Shown: piece by piece, positions 1 to 8,149 of the stretch
Position numbering within the stretch: position 1 is the first letter of the stretch
How the letters are laid out: every line of letters starts with the position of its first letter
Assembly (NCBI GenBank): GCA_019247195.1
Contig: JAFAPI010000110.1
Span: 1 to 33,914, forward strand
Direction of reading: 5' to 3'
From: Gammaproteobacteria bacterium
Lineage (GTDB): Bacteria > Pseudomonadota > Gammaproteobacteria > Steroidobacterales > Steroidobacteraceae
Length of the DNA stretch: 33,914 nucleotides
Notes under the pieces: generated by a model
Seen by the model: the letters and a program-made list of their open reading frames with translations, nothing else
What the model was told of the DNA's origin: nothing
The model's database searches: none
Position numbers and translations under genes: made by a program

Positions 1-152
1 CCGAGTGCGCGGAAATGCTTCATGACGGCCGCTTGATCAGCCAGCACCTCTACCGGTTTCGCGCTGCTGCTCGGCCGGGCCCCTCGAACTGCAAATGCGG
101 GCAGGGTAAACAGACCAGCGGCCAGGACTGCGATTAGCGTTTTAAACGACAT
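1..152 (-). CDS. Partial exported protein, N-terminus only
   Basis: An ATG at 152-150 on the minus strand opens a frame that runs off the left edge of the window, giving about 50 codons. The first 21 residues (MSFKTLIAVLAAGLFTLPAFA) are a textbook Sec signal peptide: Lys at position 4, a hydrophobic core and an AFA cleavage site. A GAGG Shine-Dalgarno-like stretch lies about 6 nt before the ATG. What follows is polar and shows no recognisable domain in the visible part. It is divergent from the secreted-protein gene at 379, whose signal peptide has a similar opening (xTFKTLLA/xSFKTLIA). Function unknown; the gene cannot be classified without the upstream sequence. Confidence 0.6.
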   Translation of the reverse strand, partial: MSFKTLIAVLAAGLFTLPAFAVRGARPSSSAKPVEVLADQAAVMKHFRAL

Positions 153-378
153 GGAGACCTCTGTGCTTTTCTTGGTATCGAGGCTCGACCCACTATCGCC
201 CCCCCCGGGTCCGCCGTCAAGGCGCTGGAACGATCCACGCGTCTGTCGATTTGACTCACCCCACCGACGCATGTGTAGCTTCGTTAGGTGTTCCCGCGAC
301 GCGCGCTGAGGCAGTTCTTCCCACGCCATGTTGCTTAAACAGTTCGACCTGTCCGCACCCCACGGTGGAGGTATATCT

Positions 379-804
379 GTGACATTCAAAACTCTTTTGG
401 CCCTGTCGCTTCTATCCGTGGCTTTAACGTCGAGTGACGCTGCCACAAATCCTGGCGGTGGCTCCTGGACTAACGCAAGGGTTGTTAGATTCACTTCCTG
501 TACCACGGAGCGGTGCCCCCCTCATGGTTGGGTGACCGTTCAGCTCTCTGCTAAAGCGTCAGGGAATCCTCCGCCTTGTTCGAACGACCATCGGGACTCG
601 GTCGCAATCGATACGGAAGATAAAGCGGGTGCGCTCGCGGCAACTATGCTGCAGGCTGGCCTACTGGTGGGCGCGACCTTTACCGTGAGCGGCACGGGTA
701 CCTGTAGCGTGGATCCTGCTATGGAGACAGTGGGCACCATCACCGAAGCGCTAGGAGAACCGGGCCACGTGATTGCGCACACAGGCCCGCCCCCGCAGAA
801 ATGA
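379..804 (+). CDS. Small secreted protein, family member A
   Basis: A 141-residue exported protein. I chose the GTG at 379 over the ATG at 328 because GGAGG at 367-371 sits 7 nt upstream of it and because the reading then begins directly with a signal peptide (TFKTLLALSLLSVALTSSDA). The mature part starts NPGGGSWTNARVV and contains four Cys residues in two pairs, a WVTVQLSAK strand, an SVAIDTEDKAG strand and TFTVSGTGTCS near the C-terminus. It aligns from GGSWTN to GTGTCS with the product of 7790-8149 on the other strand, so the two are paralogues. The fold looks all-beta, similar in size to small periplasmic or secreted sandwich proteins. I do not recognise a named family and infer no function. 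Confidence 0.72.
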   Translation: MTFKTLLALSLLSVALTSSDAATNPGGGSWTNARVVRFTSCTTERCPPHGWVTVQLSAKASGNPPPCSNDHRDSVAIDTEDKAGALAATMLQAGLLVGATFTVSGTGTCSVDPAMETVGTITEALGEPGHVIAHTGPPPQK

Positions 805-918
805 CGAGCCCAGCGGTCCGGCCCCCGCGCGCTATTTTAACGGCCGGGTGTACCTACATCGCCTCGGTCGTGGAGAAGTGGCCCGCGACCTGTGCCGGCT
901 GAAGCGAGGCGAGCTGCC

Positions 919-935
919 GCCTCGGCACCCGAGGC
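919..935. terminator. Short GC-rich hairpin between convergent genes
   Basis: GCCTCGG and CCGAGGC form a perfect 7-bp stem around a CAC loop, between the stop of the secreted protein (804) and the stop of the haloperoxidase-like gene (957, opposite strand). No clear T-run follows on either strand, so it could only be a weak bidirectional terminator. Confidence 0.35.
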
Positions 936-956
936 TGCAACCCGTAGTGTTTTCAG

Positions 957-2642
957 CTACACCGTCACACTGGTGCCGTCGAACTTAGTAAAAGTAAATC
1001 CCGCGAAGGGCTCGTTGTACGTCGCACGCTGGTCCCTCAGGATGCTGATGGTCACCGCCTCGCCAAGCAGCAGCGCCTGTTCAGCGTCAGATCGCCAGTG
1101 CACCCCGGCCATGTCCCGCCCGAGCGCCACGTTGCTGGCGAGTTTGTTCAGCTCGCCACCGAGAGTGAGTTGCCCTGCGTCCGCGCCGGTGTACGAAACG
1201 AGTGACTGACCGTCATCGGCGGCAATCACGGGACTGGGGATCACGAAGCTCTCGTTGAAGAACGCCTTCATGGCGGTGACGCACGCTCCGGCGATTACCC
1301 CGTGTCCTTCGGCGTAGGACGGATGGGCAGGATTACCTTCCGGGAAAGCAGCAGGCAGCAGATAGGTCCCATACTTCGCGAACACCTGCGCCACGGCCTG
1401 CGAGTTGAGCACATCGCCATGCACCGGATAATGCGCGGCGCCGGTGATGGTGTTGTGTACCAGACCTCCATAAGCGATTGGCCGTAGGGTACGGTGAACG
1501 AACCACTTCTGATACCACATGGCCTTCAACGCGCGATTGGATACCTCGCCCAGCAGATCCAGGAGATATTGACTCCCAAAGGTCTGAACGCCCGCTTGGT
1601 TCTTGCTCGTCAAATAGGGATTGCCAGGATTTAGCGGCGCACCGTGAGTGAGCAGCCACTGAGCGGCGAACAGATAAGCCTGGAAGGTAATGTCGCTATG
1701 CACCCAAGCGCCGAGGTCGCGTCCGTTCTTTATGTAGCTGATGCCGGCAAGAGAGTTTCCCGGGAAGGGGCCCTGGCCATTCTGCACCTTCAGCCAAGCG
1801 GCAAAATCCGTCAGGTAGTCAGTGCCTGGCAGGTAGGCGTTGAATTTCTGGGTAATGCTGAGAGTTCCGAATGTGACCGGCAACCAGAAGAACTGCGACA
1901 GGTACGGCCCACTCAAGTCACCGGGACGGGGTCCGCGGAACAAGGTGGCGGGGGTTACCACGCCGCTGATCTTTGGGCCGCTAAAGGAACTGAGTTTGTT
2001 GAGCTCGGTGATCGCGGCCGCGGTTATCGGTTCCACGCCGTATTGCGAAAACGGCACGTCGCGCGCCAGCGCCATCCAGTAGTCCTCTACCATCTCGCCC
2101 GCGCGCGCGGCACTCGCGAGCGGCGGGGAGGGCGGGATAGTCACTTGCGCAACATCCGTGCCCTCCAAATCAAAGGCCAACCCGCCCTGCGGATTCGACA
2201 GCTTCACCGTTCCACCCAGCGGGATATTGGCGAAGTCACCCGCGCTGCCGCTGCGCACGGCGGTCAGCAGCGCCCGGTACGCAACTGGATCGACTTCACC
2301 CAGGCTGTCATGGGGCAATCCCTGGGAATAGTTGCCGATGAAGTTGTCGTAACGGCGCTCGTCGCCGTTGTTGATCTGACGCGGCTCGTCAACGCTGAAT
2401 TGGGCATCCGCGGCGTCGATGCGGATGCGTCTGGCGCGCCGCCTCCGCGATCCGTCGTCCTCGTCGTCGGCGCTGGCCGGCTGCGTATGCAGCAGCGCGG
2501 GCACCGCGGCGCTGCCTGCCACCGCGAGGTAACCGGACGTGCCTACGCCACCAATAAATGAACGTCGGCTCAGATTAGGTGACGAATCATCAACCGTGCT
2601 GCCGCTGCGCCGCGCTCGCCCTTCGCCCTTGTTATTGGCCAT
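957..2642 (-). CDS. Tat-exported vanadium-haloperoxidase/PAP2-type protein
   Basis: A 561-residue protein. The ATG at 2642 is preferred over one 33 nt upstream because GGGGGAG lies 8 nt before it. The N-terminus carries a twin-arginine signal (SRRSFIGGVG, residues about 25-34) followed by a hydrophobic stretch. The three vanadate/phosphate-binding motifs of the vanadium haloperoxidase/PAP2 superfamily are visible in order: K379-x7-R387 (KWFVHRTLRP), HPSYAEGH at about 440-447, and R509...H515 (RDMAGVHWRSD). The flanking residues (FPEGxPxHPSY..GH, GACVTAMKAFF) resemble the algal/cyanobacterial bromoperoxidase type. In that type the residue two before the motif-2 His is Ser; here it is Glu. The protein probably acts in the periplasm or outside the cell. 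Haloperoxidase versus phosphatase activity cannot be settled from sequence. Confidence 0.85.
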   Translation of the reverse strand: MANNKGEGRARRSGSTVDDSSPNLSRRSFIGGVGTSGYLAVAGSAAVPALLHTQPASADDEDDGSRRRRARRIRIDAADAQFSVDEPRQINNGDERRYDNFIGNYSQGLPHDSLGEVDPVAYRALLTAVRSGSAGDFANIPLGGTVKLSNPQGGLAFDLEGTDVAQVTIPPSPPLASAARAGEMVEDYWMALARDVPFSQYGVEPITAAAITELNKLSSFSGPKISGVVTPATLFRGPRPGDLSGPYLSQFFWLPVTFGTLSITQKFNAYLPGTDYLTDFAAWLKVQNGQGPFPGNSLAGISYIKNGRDLGAWVHSDITFQAYLFAAQWLLTHGAPLNPGNPYLTSKNQAGVQTFGSQYLLDLLGEVSNRALKAMWYQKWFVHRTLRPIAYGGLVHNTITGAAHYPVHGDVLNSQAVAQVFAKYGTYLLPAAFPEGNPAHPSYAEGHGVIAGACVTAMKAFFNESFVIPSPVIAADDGQSLVSYTGADAGQLTLGGELNKLASNVALGRDMAGVHWRSDAEQALLLGEAVTISILRDQRATYNEPFAGFTFTKFDGTSVTV

Positions 2643-2986
2643 AGCGCTAACTCCCCCGTTTTGTTGGACGAACACTCAATGCAAGCGATTCATGAGGCTC
2701 CCCGCAGCAACACATGTCAACCGGGATAAAACCCTAACCGCGCGCAACTGCTGAGTGCAGCTGCGACGAAACGATGACCCCTTAATGAAGTCCGATTCAA
2801 CCCAAGGTCGACGGGGACACCTTGCACCATCGACTATCAAGGACTTAGGCCACGGTCGCCTACGTTTACACTTACATTACGCTGGCGGCGCGCCAAAGAC
2901 TTGGGCGCCATCGCCCCGCAGGTGTGCTGATGGCGAAAGCTTGCTCATGGACGACAAGGCGGCACCGGGCGCATGAAGCATTTGCA
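2643..2986. other. Intergenic region upstream of the haloperoxidase-like gene
   Basis: A 344-bp gap between the S9 peptidase stop and the haloperoxidase start, both genes on the minus strand. A perfect TTGACA hexamer lies on the minus strand at 2720-2715, some 75 nt before the haloperoxidase ATG. No good TATAAT sits 16-18 bp downstream of it, so it is only a possible -35 element. Short plus-strand frames here lack a ribosome binding site and resemble nothing known. I see no RNA gene. Confidence 0.35.
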
Positions 2987-4969
2987 CTACATGCCAAACG
3001 CGGTGCGCAGGAACGAATCACTCTCGCGCAGCATCTGCGTTCGAGCTGTGGAGGCTTCGAGCTGGTGATCGAGATCATCCCAGGTGACTAGTTCGCACTT
3101 GCTACCGGAGGCCTTCAATCGCGCAGCCATGCGCCTCGATTGTTCGACGCTCACATTGCTGTCGGCACCCCCGTGAAACAGCAGCACCGGCACTTTGATC
3201 TTGTCGGTGTGCTCAATCGGGGAACCCGCGTGCATTTCCGGTCCGTCGCCGACGAAGTCGCGCTGCAGCTGGGCATTCGACCACCCGCTCCACTCATTCC
3301 TGAGGGCCGACAGATCCGTTATGGGCGCAATGGCGACGACCGCCTTGAAGAACCCTGGCTCAACGACAGCCGACTGCAGTGCGGCGTAACCCCCGTAGGA
3401 CCAACCGACGATTCCCAGTTTGCTGGGATCGGCTATGCCCTCCTTCACCAGCCAATGGCCGGCCGCTAGTACATCGCCGATAGCGGTCGACCAGGACTTG
3501 AACCCGTTTTTCTCAAGCCACGCATCGCCGTAACCACAGGAGCCGCGGAAGTTGGGCTGCAGAACCGCATATCCGCGCGCCGCGTAAAACTGCGCAAGCC
3601 AGTTGAACCCCAACACGTCGCGCGCACTCGGACCGCCGTGCGGCAGCACAATGGCGGGCAGCCCCTTGGCGCTTTCAGCAGCGGGCGGTAGGGTGAGGTA
3701 CGCGGGAATCGTGACGCCGTCCGCTCCGGGGTAGCTGACCGCCTTGACGTGAGCGAGTTTCGCCCCGCGCAGCGGTTCGCGCACCGCAAGCAGCGGACTC
3801 AGCGCGTGGGCCTTGCGGTCGAACAGGTAGTACGCGCCAGGATCCGTGTCGCTGCCCGCGAAGATCAGGAGCTTGGATTCGTCCGCGCTGGCATCAGCGA
3901 CGCGCACGGACGGCTGCTCCGGCAATGCCTTTGACAGGGCCGCAAGCAGCTGCGCTAGTTCGGGAACGAAGACCTCTGCATGGTGGCCATCGGTGTCATA
4001 GGTAACTCCGACCACGCGGTGGCGCCGACCGATCGTCATCAGTCTGCTCAGATCCACTTCCGGATTGGCATAGATGAGTTTTTCCTGCAGTGAATCGTCC
4101 AGGCTGACGCTATACAGCGCCATGCGCCCATCAGTCTTCTTGAAGCCGTAGGCGACATTGAGGTCCGGATCAACCGCGAGGGGGAGAAAGCCGCTGTGCT
4201 GCACTGAGTCGTAGTCGCTGAGCTTGTGCCAGTCCCGGGACCCACGCTGCCGGTACCGGTAGCTGATAACGCCCGTGTCGACACGCTGCAGTTCTCTCTC
4301 GCGGAGTGCCACGATCCGAACGTTGCCTTGCCCATCGCTTATGTAATCGACCGCGTTCTCCGAGGGCGGCTCGATGCGCTTGCTGGCGAGGGTTCGCGTG
4401 TCGACCCAGTCGACTCCCAGCCCCTCCGCCGCTGAGCCGATGGATGAGCCCAGGTGCTCATCGGGAACGTAATTGCGGGCCATGAGGACCGCGTTGTCCT
4501 CATTGGGAAGCCAGTCAACGACATCGCCGCCGAAGAACGCAACCCCTTGTGCGTAAACGCTTTCGTGCTTACTCAACAGCTGCAGATTTTTCCCGTCGGC
4601 ATCTACAGCAACGAGGCGCGTAAAGGTCACGACCTTCGCCGCCAGGCTGTTATAGGTGGCGGCGTAGATCGAACACACCAAGCGCGCATTCGACACCCAA
4701 TCGCAGCCCGAGATCCGATCAGGTTTGCCAGCAGCGGTCATGGCCATCTGCTCCTTCGCCCCGGCCGCCAGGCTGCGGGTGTACACGGCGGAGCCCCGAT
4801 CGGCGATCGGCACGACGTAGACAACGCTTGCGCCGTCCGGCGACAGACTCAGATCGATGATGCTCGGTCGTGCCCCGAACGCGACCGCGGCGTCGAAGGG
4901 TTTCGCGCTCTGGGCAAGCAACGGCACACAAACGCAAAGCAGTACCAGCGTCACCAGACGTTTCAGCAT
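2987..4969 (-). CDS. Secreted S9 family prolyl-oligopeptidase-like peptidase
   Basis: A 660-residue exported peptidase. Residues 1-21 form a Sec signal peptide (MLKRLVTLVLLCVCVPLLAQS). Residues about 30-400 look like the beta-propeller domain of family S9 (repeated SPDG-, D-x-DG- and NPEVD-like blades). Residues 410-660 are the alpha/beta-hydrolase domain. The catalytic triad is visible: Ser524 in GWSYGGYAA, Asp603 in FHGGADSNV and His635 in WDDLDHQLEAS. The HGGPSARD and NFRGSCGYG segments are typical of the dipeptidyl-peptidase IV/acylaminoacyl-peptidase branch. It should cleave peptides in the periplasm. A GAGAG Shine-Dalgarno-like site precedes the ATG, and two 9-bp direct repeats lie just upstream. 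Length and motifs are intact. Confidence 0.92.
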   Translation of the reverse strand: MLKRLVTLVLLCVCVPLLAQSAKPFDAAVAFGARPSIIDLSLSPDGASVVYVVPIADRGSAVYTRSLAAGAKEQMAMTAAGKPDRISGCDWVSNARLVCSIYAATYNSLAAKVVTFTRLVAVDADGKNLQLLSKHESVYAQGVAFFGGDVVDWLPNEDNAVLMARNYVPDEHLGSSIGSAAEGLGVDWVDTRTLASKRIEPPSENAVDYISDGQGNVRIVALRERELQRVDTGVISYRYRQRGSRDWHKLSDYDSVQHSGFLPLAVDPDLNVAYGFKKTDGRMALYSVSLDDSLQEKLIYANPEVDLSRLMTIGRRHRVVGVTYDTDGHHAEVFVPELAQLLAALSKALPEQPSVRVADASADESKLLIFAGSDTDPGAYYLFDRKAHALSPLLAVREPLRGAKLAHVKAVSYPGADGVTIPAYLTLPPAAESAKGLPAIVLPHGGPSARDVLGFNWLAQFYAARGYAVLQPNFRGSCGYGDAWLEKNGFKSWSTAIGDVLAAGHWLVKEGIADPSKLGIVGWSYGGYAALQSAVVEPGFFKAVVAIAPITDLSALRNEWSGWSNAQLQRDFVGDGPEMHAGSPIEHTDKIKVPVLLFHGGADSNVSVEQSRRMAARLKASGSKCELVTWDDLDHQLEASTARTQMLRESDSFLRTAFGM

Positions 4970-5348
4970 AGGGCTCTCGGTTACTTATTCGGTTACTGTC
5001 GAGCCGGCGGACGATCGGCAGTTTATGCGTTCGCGCTCGAACCCGTCGAGCGGGCCGGACAGGGTTCAGGAGAGGCCCGTGGCAGGCGGATCAGGTCGCC
5101 GGATGCGATGGGCGGCCCGATGCGATGGGCATTCAGCTGGTATTGAGGGTCGAAGCCGGCTGACCTCCTGCCCGAGGGGAGCAGGCGTCGGCCCTTCTAC
5201 GCCGACCGGATGCGTACCCGATCAAGTCCGCTGCGTCCTGAGCGGAATCCCTTAGTCCTCCTCAGCGGTCGATCGAAGTCCGAGATCCCGCCGTGGAGAC
5301 ACCAAGGCCTTAAACGAGGGGAAGGTGGTTAGTAACTGTCCGCGGAAG
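4970..5348. other. Intergenic region with short direct repeats
   Basis: A 379-bp gap without a convincing gene. Just upstream of the S9 peptidase start, TCGGTTACT occurs twice (4977-4985 and 4989-4997), 12 bp apart. On the peptidase strand this reads AGTAACCGA twice and could be a protein-binding site. Further away GATGCGATGGGC occurs twice (5102-5113 and 5119-5130). Open frames here overlap each other and have no ribosome binding site. Confidence 0.35.
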
Positions 5349-5798
5349 TCATCTACTCCACGGCCCCTTGTGGACACCCCAGGTGCCTGTGTGACTAGCG
5401 ATGCTGCGGTTCTGATAAGTGCCGCTGATAGAAGTCCCATCGAGCGATACCTTTGCGGGGTAATCACCCATCTGCCCCTTGATTACGAGTGTTCCGGTTG
5501 CGTCTATCGTCCCGGTCCAGGACTCATAGTCGCTGCTGTTAGAGGAACAGGTTGCCGGCTCTTGTCTTATATCCCAGCAGAAGAACCCAGTGACGATTGA
5601 CCCCTTCTGCGTTTGAACGACGAAGGATTCAGTTCCTGTTGTGATGTTGTTTGCGTTCGTCCACGTCCCAGTCCACGTTCCGAGAATCGACAAGATTTTG
5701 CCGCCTCGCCCAACCTCGCTATGAAGAACGACCGGCAGCAGCGCCGTTGCCAGCAAAGCTATCAGCCCCGTTAGCCGAACCCGATATGACTTGAACAT
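5349..5798 (-). CDS. Small secreted beta-rich protein
   Basis: A 149-residue exported protein. I use the ATG at 5798; the longer frame to 6059 adds 87 low-complexity residues ahead of a clear signal peptide (MFKSYRVRLTGLIALLATAL). The mature part is all short beta-strand patterns bounded by Gly and Trp: GTWTGTWTN, SWTGTIDATGTLVIKG, VSLDGTSISGTYQN and a closing HTGTWGVHK. That is a small antiparallel-barrel layout of the kind seen in lipocalin-like or sugar/lipid-binding periplasmic proteins. Two Cys residues (FFCWD and ATCSS) could form a disulfide. A TATAAT on this strand at 5877-5872 may belong to its promoter. Ligand and function are unknown. Confidence 0.7.
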   Translation of the reverse strand: MFKSYRVRLTGLIALLATALLPVVLHSEVGRGGKILSILGTWTGTWTNANNITTGTESFVVQTQKGSIVTGFFCWDIRQEPATCSSNSSDYESWTGTIDATGTLVIKGQMGDYPAKVSLDGTSISGTYQNRSIASHTGTWGVHKGPWSR

Positions 5799-6139
5799 GT
5801 CGGTCCCAGAGTGCGCGCTGTTTTGGGCCGAGTTCGCGTGCCCATCCGCACGGGAATGTTCACCCGGTTGCATTATACGAAGGCGCATCGCGTGGACGGC
5901 ATCCACGCAGGGAACTGGCCGTCCTAGGGACATCTGGTCGGACCGCTGCAATCGGCAGCTCTGGCCGTCGGACCAACCGGTAGCCGGCATTTCACGGCCT
6001 AGTTCAGGCCCGCGCATTTGTCCGAACAGTCCGCCGATGAGAGTGCCCCTTCTTACCATCCTGTTGATCGCTGCGCTGGCAGGTCGGGACAGTTCACTGC
6101 TGCAGGCTATGCTCGGAGTTCCCAGTTTGGAGAAGTCGC
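5799..6139. other. Divergent intergenic region with a candidate promoter
   Basis: A 341-bp gap between the divergent starts at 5798 (minus) and 6140 (plus). The minus strand has a perfect TATAAT at 5877-5872, 74 nt before the 5798 start, but no good -35 at 16-18 bp. A plus-strand ATG at 6037 opens a hydrophobic start that looks signal-like. Its frame runs through the lipoprotein gene and lacks a ribosome binding site, so I do not call it. Confidence 0.35.
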
Positions 6140-6424
6140 ATGAAGGTGTTTACGTCGACCTTCGTTGTAATGGCGCTGATGCTTGCAGGAGGCTGTGCAT
6201 CGCCGGAGCATCGGCAGAACGTTGCGGCGGCACGAGATGACGCTCGCCGCGCGGAATTCGAGCATTGCCGCGCAGAGGGTCGCACTGACTGCGACACCAT
6301 CCTGAATGCTCCGGTTAACAGCACTCCCGGTCCCGACAGCGTCCGCGAGCAAGAACGCCGCGAGGCCTATGACCGCTGTGTTGCCAGGAATGGGAGCGAC
6401 TGCGCCGACTTGCTGCGGCGTTAG
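6140..6424 (+). CDS. Small lipoprotein with a duplicated Cys motif
   Basis: A 94-residue protein with a lipoprotein signal peptide. The lipobox LAGGC places the acylated Cys at about residue 19, and the mature protein would start CASPEHRQN. GGAG at 6129-6132 lies 7 nt before the ATG. The remaining 75 residues are charged and contain an internal repeat: RRAEFEHC-x7-C-DTIL and RREAYDRC-x7-C-ADLL. Each copy has two Cys exactly eight positions apart and ends in an acidic-hydrophobic turn. The four periplasmic Cys could form two disulfides in a helical hairpin. A strong hairpin follows 37 nt after the stop. I know no function for it. Confidence 0.72.
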   Translation: MKVFTSTFVVMALMLAGGCASPEHRQNVAAARDDARRAEFEHCRAEGRTDCDTILNAPVNSTPGPDSVREQERREAYDRCVARNGSDCADLLRR

Positions 6425-6844
6425 GCGCGGCGAGCGCGTGAGCCACAGTTGACGTCACGCCGCTCGCGGAGAGCCCACCTCTCCGCGAGCCCGGCGGCTT
6501 GCCGTCATTACGGGGGATAGACGCGTCCCACTACGCCAGCGCAGCCCCCTCGAGACCTCGCAACCGGTTGAATCGATGCGCCATTGCCGTCGGCGCCTGG
6601 TGCTGCGCGTGCCATCACGGAGGCGGACCCGCACCCTTGGCTGCTGAATAAGCCTTAACGCCTCATCGTCACCGACATCCAACTGCTGAGGGAGCCTCGA
6701 CTCGCAATCGTCGAGGAAGGTTCACGCGGGTCGGGGCTTGAGCTGCGGGTCGACCGTTGGTCAATGGTCACCGCGACCGCAGCTGCTGCTTCATCCTGTC
6801 GATCGGGACCCCTGTGATTCGTCGTCTTCTTGGAGGAACAGAAA
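6425..6844. other. Intergenic region before the RibD-like pseudogene
   Basis: A 420-bp stretch. Apart from the hairpin at 6462-6490 and the GGAGG ribosome binding site of the next gene (6832-6840 region), I see nothing coding. Minus-strand frames here are arginine-rich and look like chance frames in GC-rich DNA. Confidence 0.4.
6462..6490 (+). terminator. Strong 12-bp stem-loop after the lipoprotein gene
   Basis: GCTCGCGGAGAG and CTCTCCGCGAGC form a perfect 12-bp stem around a CCCAC loop, starting 37 nt after the lipoprotein stop. No T-tract follows, so it may act as a 3'-end stabiliser or a Rho-assisted terminator rather than a classical intrinsic one. Confidence 0.6.
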
Positions 6845-7458
6845 ATGCCCAGGATCATCGTGAATGCATTTCTGACCTTGGATGGGGTGATGCAGGCGCC
6901 TGGCGGGCCGGAAGAGGACGCGGAAAATGGCTTCGTGCATGGAGGTTGGCAGGCTCCATATGACGACGACGTGACGGGCCGGCTGATTATCGAGGGGCTG
7001 GCGGACGCCGACGGTTTTTTGCTGGGGCGCAGGACCTACGACGTTTTCGCCAACTACTGGCCCAAGGTCACAGATCCAGATAACCCTATCGCGACCGCGC
7101 TTAACTCGCAGCCTAAGTACGTGCTCTCGCGCAGTCTCAAGCGTGTGGGCTGGAACAATTCCCACTAATCGGGGGCGATGCGGTTGCGGAACTCCGGAAA
7201 CTCCGGCAGGAGCCCGGCCGGACCCTACACACTTGGGGCAGCGCAGACGCACTCCAGACGCTGCTGCAGAACGACCTGATTGACGAGTATCGGCTGTTCA
7301 TCTACCCGTTGCTGCTCGGCTCCGGGAAGCGGCTCTTCAGCCGCGGCACGGTACCGACGGCACTGCGACTTGTGCAGTCGGTCCCCACCGCCAAGGGTGC
7401 GACATACTGCCGATTCGAGCGCGTCGGGAAGCCGGAGTACGGTCGGATTGGGGTCTAG
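6845..7458 (+). pseudogene. RibD C-terminal/dihydrofolate-reductase-like gene, frameshifted
   Basis: The first part (ATG 6845, GGAGG 8 nt upstream) reads MPRIIVNAFLTLDGVMQAPGG...FLLGRRTYDVFANYW...YVLSRSLKRVGWNNS, typical of the RibD C-terminal/DHFR-like reductase family. It stops at 7166. The family sequence continues in another frame from 7165: LIGGDAVAELRKL, TLHTWGSADALQTLLQ, DLIDEYRLFIYPLLLGSGKRLF, ending with TAG at 7456-7458. Related proteins read WNNS-T-LI at the junction; here one base is missing after TCC (7160-7162). Joined, the gene would encode about 204 residues, the normal family length. It is either a genuine inactivating 1-nt deletion or a sequencing error; the rest of the frame is undamaged, so decay, if real, is recent. 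Confidence 0.85.
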
Positions 7459-7789
7459 ATCACCAAGAAATTTCTCTTGGCGTGAGATATCACGCGCCTC
7501 AACGCACTCCTCAGCACTCAGTGCGCGCGTGCATCCGTGGAGCTGCTCCCGAAGCAGTAGAGGTTGCTAAAAGGTTGAGCAGTGGGACCCGCGTCGCTAC
7601 CGCCACCGCAGGCATCAGCAAAGCGCTGATCAACCCGGTTGCGATTAGGCGCGGAACCGGTCGCGCCTCATGTCCACTGATGATTTGCGTTCAAACCCTT
7701 CACACCGTCTCTGTGCGCGTGTCTTGGCGGAGAAAACCCTGGTTCCATGACAGGCCAGGAACTGGCCGAGCGTGCGGAAGCACTGCCTG
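7459..7789. other. Intergenic region without recognisable features
   Basis: A 331-bp stretch between the RibD-like pseudogene and the stop of the convergent small secreted gene. Frames here lack ribosome binding sites and show no family resemblance. I see no hairpin, repeat or RNA gene that I can support. Confidence 0.4.
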
Positions 7790-8149
7790 CTACTCGACCA
7801 TATACGAAAGCTGCTCGACGGACGGGAAAGCAGCGCTGCACGTGCCGGTGCCGATAACCGAAACAGGCTGACGCGTCAGCCGGGCCTCCGCCAGAATAGA
7901 AGCGGCAATCTTGCCGCCGCTGCTCGACGTGTCGATCGTCACCCACTGGGAATAGCCGCTGCCGCACGCCGCGCCGCCAACCGGGGTAGCAGACAATTCC
8001 ACCTCGACGATTCCGTCGGGACCGATGTGCTCTGACGTTGACGCGCTGATTAAGATGACGACCACGTTGGTCCACGTGCCGCCTGCGAACGCCGCGCCGG
8101 ACGCGAGTGTCAAGGCTGCGAATGCACACACTAGTTTCAATGTCTTCAC
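7790..8149 (-). CDS. Small secreted protein, family member B
   Basis: A 119-residue exported protein starting at a GTG (8149-8147), with GGGGGT about 9 nt upstream. The signal peptide MKTLKLVCAFAALTLASGAAFA ends in AFA. The mature part begins GGTWTNVVVILIS and ends near VIGTGTCSAAFPS, matching the secreted protein at 379-804 at GG(S/T)WTN, V-x-V-x-LSA, V(T/A)IDT, K(A/I)(G/A)A, and V-(S/I)-GTGTCS. Only two Cys remain in the mature form (AACGSG and GTGTCS), which align with the second half of the four in the longer paralogue, so these probably form the conserved disulfide. Function unknown. Confidence 0.75.
   Translation of the reverse strand: MKTLKLVCAFAALTLASGAAFAGGTWTNVVVILISASTSEHIGPDGIVEVELSATPVGGAACGSGYSQWVTIDTSSSGGKIAASILAEARLTRQPVSVIGTGTCSAAFPSVEQLSYMVE

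Noticed and set aside
5102-5130. Two direct copies of GATGCGATGGGC, 17 bp apart
   Set aside because: Not near a promoter and only two copies; no array or attachment site is implied.
6037-6240. ATG with a signal-peptide-like start (MRVPLLTILLIAALAG)
   Set aside because: No ribosome binding site and its frame overlaps the well-supported lipoprotein gene; the hydrophobic start is short and probably accidental.
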